Source: Ichthyophonus hoferi
Lineage: Eukaryota > Opisthokonta > Ichthyosporea > Ichthyophonida > Ichthyophonidae
Length of the DNA stretch: 19,455 bases
Direction: 5' to 3'
NCBI GenBank assembly: GCA_002751075.1
Contig: NAOQ01000820.1
Span: forward strand, 1 to 19,455
In this document: positions 17,701 to 19,455 of the stretch, in pieces
How positions within the stretch are numbered: position 1 is the first letter of the stretch
How the letters are laid out: each line of letters opens with the position of its first letter
Notes under the pieces: model-generated
Database searches by the model: none
Told to the model about the DNA's origin: nothing
Seen by the model: the letters and a program-made list of their open reading frames with translations, nothing else
Made by a program: the position numbers and the translations under genes

Positions 17701-19455
17701 GAGATTAAGAGATGTGAAAGGGTAATGGTTTGTATAGTGTATATACATGGGTATATGTACACGTAGACGTATATGTATAGGTATAGTAATAGTTAAATAG
17801 AATCTACAATAATCTGTTACCATACATTATAATATAAGAAAATGCAATGTACTACAATAAAATATATTAGCATATCATACAGCATAATATGAGACAGCAT
17901 AATATAAACATATAATATATAATATAATGGAGCACAACGCAACACAATAAGACACATTGCAATATAAAACAATACAACATGCTAAACACACACCGAGACA
18001 TATAAAGAGAATAATAGAAACGAATCACAAGCCACCAACCTCTTGAAAGGGATCAATTGATAGATTGAGTAATTCATGATAAATATGTACAAAGGGTGCA
18101 TTGGTCGCCTGAGTTTCCGCGGGAGAGATAGGGACACCATGTGAACTACGATTTTTCCAAACAGGACTAGAACTATTATTGGCTGGTAAAGGCGTAGATA
18201 ACCGCCTATTGGTGTGTATAAATAGATATAAGTGATTTGATGGAATGCTACTAATACACACACATATATCCTCTACAATTATATGCACGAGTATAGGTAG
18301 TCTCATACATATTGTAAAAATATCCGAGTAAGTCATATTAGGGCTAGTCTATTATTACTATTTGGGATGCAAATAGGTTGCAAAATATTCTTTTTCAATA
18401 TCTATTTTAGAAATTTTACCAAGTATGTTATGAAAGGTATCAATCTTCGTAAATTTTCATAAACAAATTCACTAATTATATAGCAGTGATCAATCAATAG
18501 CCAGATCATATAAAGGGTATGTTTAAAACTCTCACCAACTATTGATTAATTAATTAGTATTCACCAATCAAACATGCTGTGCCCTCCTTTATCTCTGTAT
18601 AATTGGTTAATAGAACAATTATATCCAATAATGGGACTTAGTTGATTTTCCAGGCTTATTTACAAGCTTATAGTAATAATGATGGTAATAATAGTAACAG
18701 TATTAATAGTAATAGTAATAATAGCAACTGTAACAACAAGCCATAGTAATGTTATAGTAATAGTAGAGATATAGCAATATACTAGTATGGTAGCATAACA
18801 ATATGAAGATATAAAAATACAATATGATAGCGATATGATTGAGAGAGAATACAAGCAAGCCTAATATAGCATACAACACAGGAGAGAACCATCACGAGAG
18901 AGGGGCTTACTGGTCTTTATCAGAGTTGATCGCCACCGTTTTAATCTCTTCCACATAGCATTTCACAACATTTTGAACTGCAAAGACAACCTCCTGTAGG
19001 TCATGTGGTACGTTAGAGATAGTAAGGTAGGTACGCGGTAAGTAGGTAGGTAGATGAATAAAGCGAGAAAACAAAAAAAATGAGAGGTTAGCCCATAATG
19101 ATATTAAAGACCCAACAGAAGGAAAATAGGTTAGCCCATAATGATATTAAAGACCAACAGAAGGAAAATAGGTTAGCCCATAATGATATTAAAGACCAAC
19201 AGAAGGAAAATAGGTTAGCCCATAATGATATTAAAGACCAACAGAAGGAAAATAGCTTAGCCCATAATGATATTAAAGACCAACAGAAGGAAAATAGCTT
19301 AGCCCATAATGATATTAAAGACCAACAGAAGGAAAATAGCTTAGCCAATATCAATAGAGAATGGTAGATCACAATTACATATATCCAATTAGACTACATA
19401 TACCATCTATGAATAGTCTATATATTATATATAGTATATATATACCTGTCGGACC
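10491..19455 (-). CDS. RPTOR: Raptor (regulatory-associated protein of mTOR), C-terminal half, 17 exons
   Basis: Raptor is the mTORC1 subunit that recruits substrates and binds Rag GTPases at the lysosome. The exons are 19446-19455 (cut by the window), 18911-18993, 18040-18205, 17605-17684, 17131-17222, 16851-16971, 16339-16388, 15371-15456, 14954-15074, 14502-14649, 13874-13998, 13038-13144, 12608-12715, 11998-12122, 11582-11794, 11043-11149 and 10491-10597. All joins keep frame and use GT-AG, giving 615 residues plus stop. From memory of the human protein, VRQ|EVVFAV matches [18 protein letters not shown] matches [22 protein letters not shown] matches [21 protein letters not shown] matches GAGMVVDW, and EGFLGQRI matches DGFMGQRV. 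The order is the end of the HEAT region, a Ser/Pro linker, a basic helix, then the WD40 propeller to the C-terminus. The RNC domain lies off the right edge. No in-frame stop or frameshift was seen, so the gene looks functional. The least certain junction is the donor at 17605. Confidence 0.95.
10740..11035. repeat. TACTATAC-type array with a 35-bp minisatellite
   Basis: It lies in the RPTOR intron 10598-11042. The right part (10862-10995) is almost four copies of a 35-bp unit (starting at 10862, 10897, 10932 and 10967) that begins TATATCATCATATATCACAC. The left part is a degenerate TATAC/CACTATA repeat that may be its ancestor. Open frames rich in Tyr, His and Ile across it are repeat artefacts. 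Confidence 0.92.
11043..11149 (-). CDS. RPTOR: RPTOR exon 16: WD40
   Basis: Acceptor ATATCAG|A and donor [30 protein letters not shown] and HEGFLG match the raptor segment ending IKYYDGFMG. The first part, [10 protein letters not shown], is less conserved. Confidence 0.93.
11390..11580. repeat. Degenerate ACATTATACTATAATAC repeat
   Basis: In the RPTOR intron 11150-11581, loosely repeated ACATTATACTATAATA and ACTACACTACATTATAATAC strings fill the part next to the donor of exon 15. The period is irregular, about 15-20 nt. Confidence 0.6.
11582..11794 (-). CDS. RPTOR: RPTOR exon 15: WD40
   Basis: Acceptor CTCTTAG|A and donor CATC|GTATGT. Seventy whole codons, with [28 protein letters not shown] and [13 protein letters not shown] matching VMTYREHTAWV, HIVSVSVNGDVRIFDPR and LTALDIHPQADLI. 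Confidence 0.97.
11998..12122 (-). CDS. RPTOR: RPTOR exon 14: WD40
   Basis: Acceptor CAATCACAG|TTG and donor [20 protein letters not shown] and [17 protein letters not shown] match the raptor segment ending IVAGLGDGSIRVYDRR. Confidence 0.96.
12440..12590. repeat. (TA)n and 40-odd-bp CCCGTATACATAGATACAT repeat
   Basis: In the RPTOR intron 12123-12607, three copies of a unit containing (TA)n, then CCCGTATACATAGATACAT, end in a TACATACA tail. The antisense frames rich in Tyr, Ile, Cys and Met here are repeat artefacts. Confidence 0.85.
12608..12715 (-). CDS. RPTOR: RPTOR exon 13: WD40
   Basis: Acceptor TTTCAG|GAA (phase 0) and donor CAG|GTAAGT. Thirty-six residues with [20 protein letters not shown] and RFWDAEKEM, matching GAGMVVDWEQETG and RIWDTDREM. 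The more upstream AG at about 12730 would not keep frame. Confidence 0.96.
12716..13037 (-). other. RPTOR intron, no array
   Basis: A 322-nt AT-rich intron with a short (TA)n near 12970-12982. I see no coding or RNA feature. Confidence 0.6.
13038..13144 (-). CDS. RPTOR: RPTOR exon 12: WD40
   Basis: Acceptor TGTATAG|AT and donor [24 protein letters not shown] and [11 protein letters not shown] match DGAIRVWKNFADL and VTAWQGLSDML. Confidence 0.96.
13250..13725. repeat. 32-bp minisatellite, about 15 copies
   Basis: In the RPTOR intron 13145-13873. The unit runs CTATTGCCCTATTAAAATAT followed by TATACTACCATA. Copies vary at a few positions (GCCC/GCTC, ACCATACTA/ACCACACTA). The first copies on the left are the most degenerate. 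Confidence 0.93.
13874..13998 (-). CDS. RPTOR: RPTOR exon 11: WD40
   Basis: Acceptor CCATTAG|C and donor [20 protein letters not shown] corresponds to CFWDWEKGEK, and [19 protein letters not shown] to VTAMEYLNGQDCSLLLTAT. Confidence 0.95.
14195..14465. repeat. 8-bp TATAATAG array
   Basis: In the RPTOR intron 13999-14501. About 33 octamers of TATAATAG and variants (TACAATAG, TACAGTGG). On the coding strand it reads CTATTATA, producing Tyr/Leu/Ile-rich open frames that are not genes. Confidence 0.93.
14502..14649 (-). CDS. RPTOR: RPTOR exon 10: first WD40 blade
   Basis: Acceptor TTTACAG|CC follows an unusually long pyrimidine tract, and the donor is CAA|GTGGGT. It includes [20 protein letters not shown], matching VVKFHPFTPCIAVADKDS. 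Confidence 0.95.
14655..14835. repeat. Polypurine (GGGAGA)n/(GAAA)n/(GA)n tract
   Basis: In the RPTOR intron 14650-14953. GAGAGGGAGAGGG units, then (GAAA)n, interrupted by a short (TA)n near 14790-14802, then (GA)n. It begins 6 nt from the exon 10 acceptor, so in the RNA it is the polypyrimidine tract of that splice site. Confidence 0.93.
14954..15074 (-). CDS. RPTOR: RPTOR exon 9: basic helix before the propeller
   Basis: Acceptor CACTCAG|CCT and donor ACAG|GTGTGT. Forty residues, with [16 protein letters not shown] matching WRFLRNSRVRRQAQQ of raptor. Confidence 0.9.
15205..15355. repeat. Degenerate ATAATACA/CTATA repeat
   Basis: In the RPTOR intron 15075-15370. Repeated ACTATACT, ACAATACA and ATAATACA strings without a strict period. 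No other feature is seen in this 296-nt intron. Confidence 0.7.
15371..15456 (-). CDS. RPTOR: RPTOR exon 8: conserved FYEWSSDYL segment
   Basis: Acceptor GGGTAG|TA and donor CGT|GTAAGA. The 28 residues end in [15 protein letters not shown], matching FCDWSARYFAQPVMK just before the basic helix of raptor. This anchors the end of the linker. Confidence 0.92.
15510..16092. repeat. 10-bp AGATAATAGG minisatellite, about 58 copies
   Basis: Fills two thirds of the 882-nt RPTOR intron 15457-16338. Decamers AGATAATAAG, AGATAATAGG, AGATAGTAAG and AAATAATAGG alternate, with a few single-base or unit slips (for example near 15721). Most units contain AGATAA or AGATAG, which fit the GATA-factor consensus WGATAR. 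Confidence 0.95.
16339..16388 (-). CDS. RPTOR: RPTOR exon 7: 50-nt micro-exon of the linker
   Basis: Acceptor GGGTAG|C and donor AATG|GTGAGT. It encodes 16 whole codons ([16 protein letters not shown]) and joins in phase on both sides. The acidic content differs from the neighbouring basic linker exon. Confidence 0.75.
16389..16850 (-). other. RPTOR intron with a short (AATAT)7 run
   Basis: A 462-nt AT-rich intron. The only repeat is (AATAT)7 at 16651-16685. Nothing else is recognised. Confidence 0.6.
16851..16971 (-). CDS. RPTOR: RPTOR exon 6: Ser/Arg/Pro linker
   Basis: Acceptor CCAATCAG|CA and donor TTGG|GTAGGT. Thirty-nine residues including [17 protein letters not shown], with basic residues before Ser (RRTYS, a possible AGC-kinase-like site). 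This is the disordered linker region, which carries the regulatory phosphosites in vertebrates. Confidence 0.8.
17041..17102. repeat. (TAATAG)n microsatellite
   Basis: In the short RPTOR intron 16972-17130. About ten hexamers of TAATAG with CAATAG variants, the same motif as at 1-99 (opposite strand) and 18665-18740. Confidence 0.9.
17131..17222 (-). CDS. RPTOR: RPTOR exon 5: linker
   Basis: Acceptor CCAATAG|G and donor GAAG|GTATGA. Thirty residues ([19 protein letters not shown] and following) have no close match and lie where vertebrate raptor has its phosphorylated linker. The call rests on phase agreement at both ends and an uninterrupted frame. Confidence 0.75.
17223..17604 (-). other. 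RPTOR intron, no array
   Basis: A 382-nt intron, AT-rich, with a brief (TA)n at 17242-17262. It holds no recognisable feature. Confidence 0.6.
17605..17684 (-). CDS. RPTOR: RPTOR exon 4: helix after the Ser/Pro loop
   Basis: Acceptor ACCAG|GTG gives [13 protein letters not shown], matching VSDVAMKVLNSIA of raptor directly after PE. I chose the donor TACC|GTAATT (phase 2). The more consensus-like CCCAG|GTAGAA at 17630 would leave the next exon out of frame. Confidence 0.75.
17685..18039 (-). other. RPTOR intron, weak repeats only
   Basis: A 355-nt intron with loosely repeated ACGTATATGTATA strings at 17740-17790 and ATAATATA/ACAATA strings further right. Nothing coding. Confidence 0.6.
18040..18205 (-). 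CDS. RPTOR: RPTOR exon 3: Ser/Pro loop and helix
   Basis: Acceptor CCAATAG|G and donor GAG|GTTGGT. The 55 residues start with a Ser/Pro-rich loop of about 37 residues and end with [18 protein letters not shown], which matches the raptor helix SVYTQIWRVLLHLAADPYPE. The loop is much shorter than the Ser-rich loop at this place in vertebrate raptor. Confidence 0.9.
18665..18800. repeat. (TAATAG)n-related array
   Basis: In the 705-nt RPTOR intron 18206-18910. TAATAG hexamers with TAACAG and CAACTG variants run to about 18740, then decay. The rest of the intron is AT-rich without features. Confidence 0.85.
18911..18993 (-). CDS. RPTOR: RPTOR exon 2: end of HEAT region
   Basis: Acceptor CTACAG|GAG (phase 0) and donor CA|GTAAGC (phase 2). 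It encodes 27 residues that form amphipathic helices ([17 protein letters not shown]), comparable to the last HEAT-type helices of raptor. Confidence 0.9.
19086..19346. repeat. 42-bp minisatellite, six copies plus 8 nt
   Basis: In the RPTOR intron 18994-19445. Copies start at 19086 (43 bp, one extra C), 19129, 19171, 19213, 19255 and 19297, with a partial copy at 19339. Copies 1-4 begin GGTTAGCCC and copies 5-7 begin GCTTAGCC; otherwise the units are identical. As 42 is a multiple of three, frames stay open on both strands without being genes. Confidence 0.97.
19446..19455 (-). CDS. RPTOR: RPTOR exon 1 of window (partial)
   Basis: Ten bases before the donor CAG|GTATAT encode the last residues of an exon, V-R-Q, and end in phase 0. 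With the next exon they give VRQEVVFAV, matching VRKELVVAL at the end of the raptor HEAT region. The rest of the exon is outside the window. Confidence 0.8.

Noticed and set aside
19088-19372. Two overlapping antisense repeat proteins of about 90 residues
   Set aside because: The 42-bp unit is a multiple of three, so frames stay open by arithmetic. The array lies between two well-placed RPTOR exons.

Overview
This is an AT-rich nuclear DNA window from an animal. The evidence is one unmistakable metazoan gene with many short, canonical GT-AG introns (159 to 882 nt), together with heavy microsatellite and minisatellite content and a decayed Ty1/copia-type retrotransposon. The compact introns filled with TAATAG-type repeats would fit an early-branching animal such as a sponge, but that is inference. 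No species can be named from the sequence alone.

Right half (10491-19455, minus strand): the 3' half of RPTOR, the raptor subunit of mTORC1. I placed 17 exons by homology to raptor. Every junction joins in phase, giving 615 residues and a stop at 10491-10493. The first exon is cut by the window edge, so the N-terminal raptor-specific domain and most of the HEAT repeats lie beyond it. Exon 2 carries the end of the HEAT region, exons 3-8 a Ser/Pro-rich linker, exon 9 a basic helix, and exons 10-17 the C-terminal WD40 propeller. Many of the introns carry a tandem array of their own.

Left edge (180-945, minus strand): a long open exon of an unrecognised Ser/Pro/Gln-rich protein. It either stops at 172 or, more likely, splices at a GTGTGT donor and continues off the left edge.

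Middle (about 1.0-10.5 kb): no intact gene found. It holds a tRNA-Ser-like relic at 2.5 kb, two diverged copies of an LTR-like repeat at 4.05 and 5.21 kb, a copia pol fossil from about 5.93 to 8.62 kb, and a striking near-perfect hairpin at 9011-9163. The hairpin has 53-nt arms with one mismatch and TA at both tips, and looks like a young Tc1/mariner-type MITE or a hairpin-RNA source.

I did not find a clearly new multi-gene system. The most testable oddities are the hairpin, the GATA-motif decamer array in an RPTOR intron, the CCAAT-type 3' splice sites, and the unknown SPQ-rich exon.
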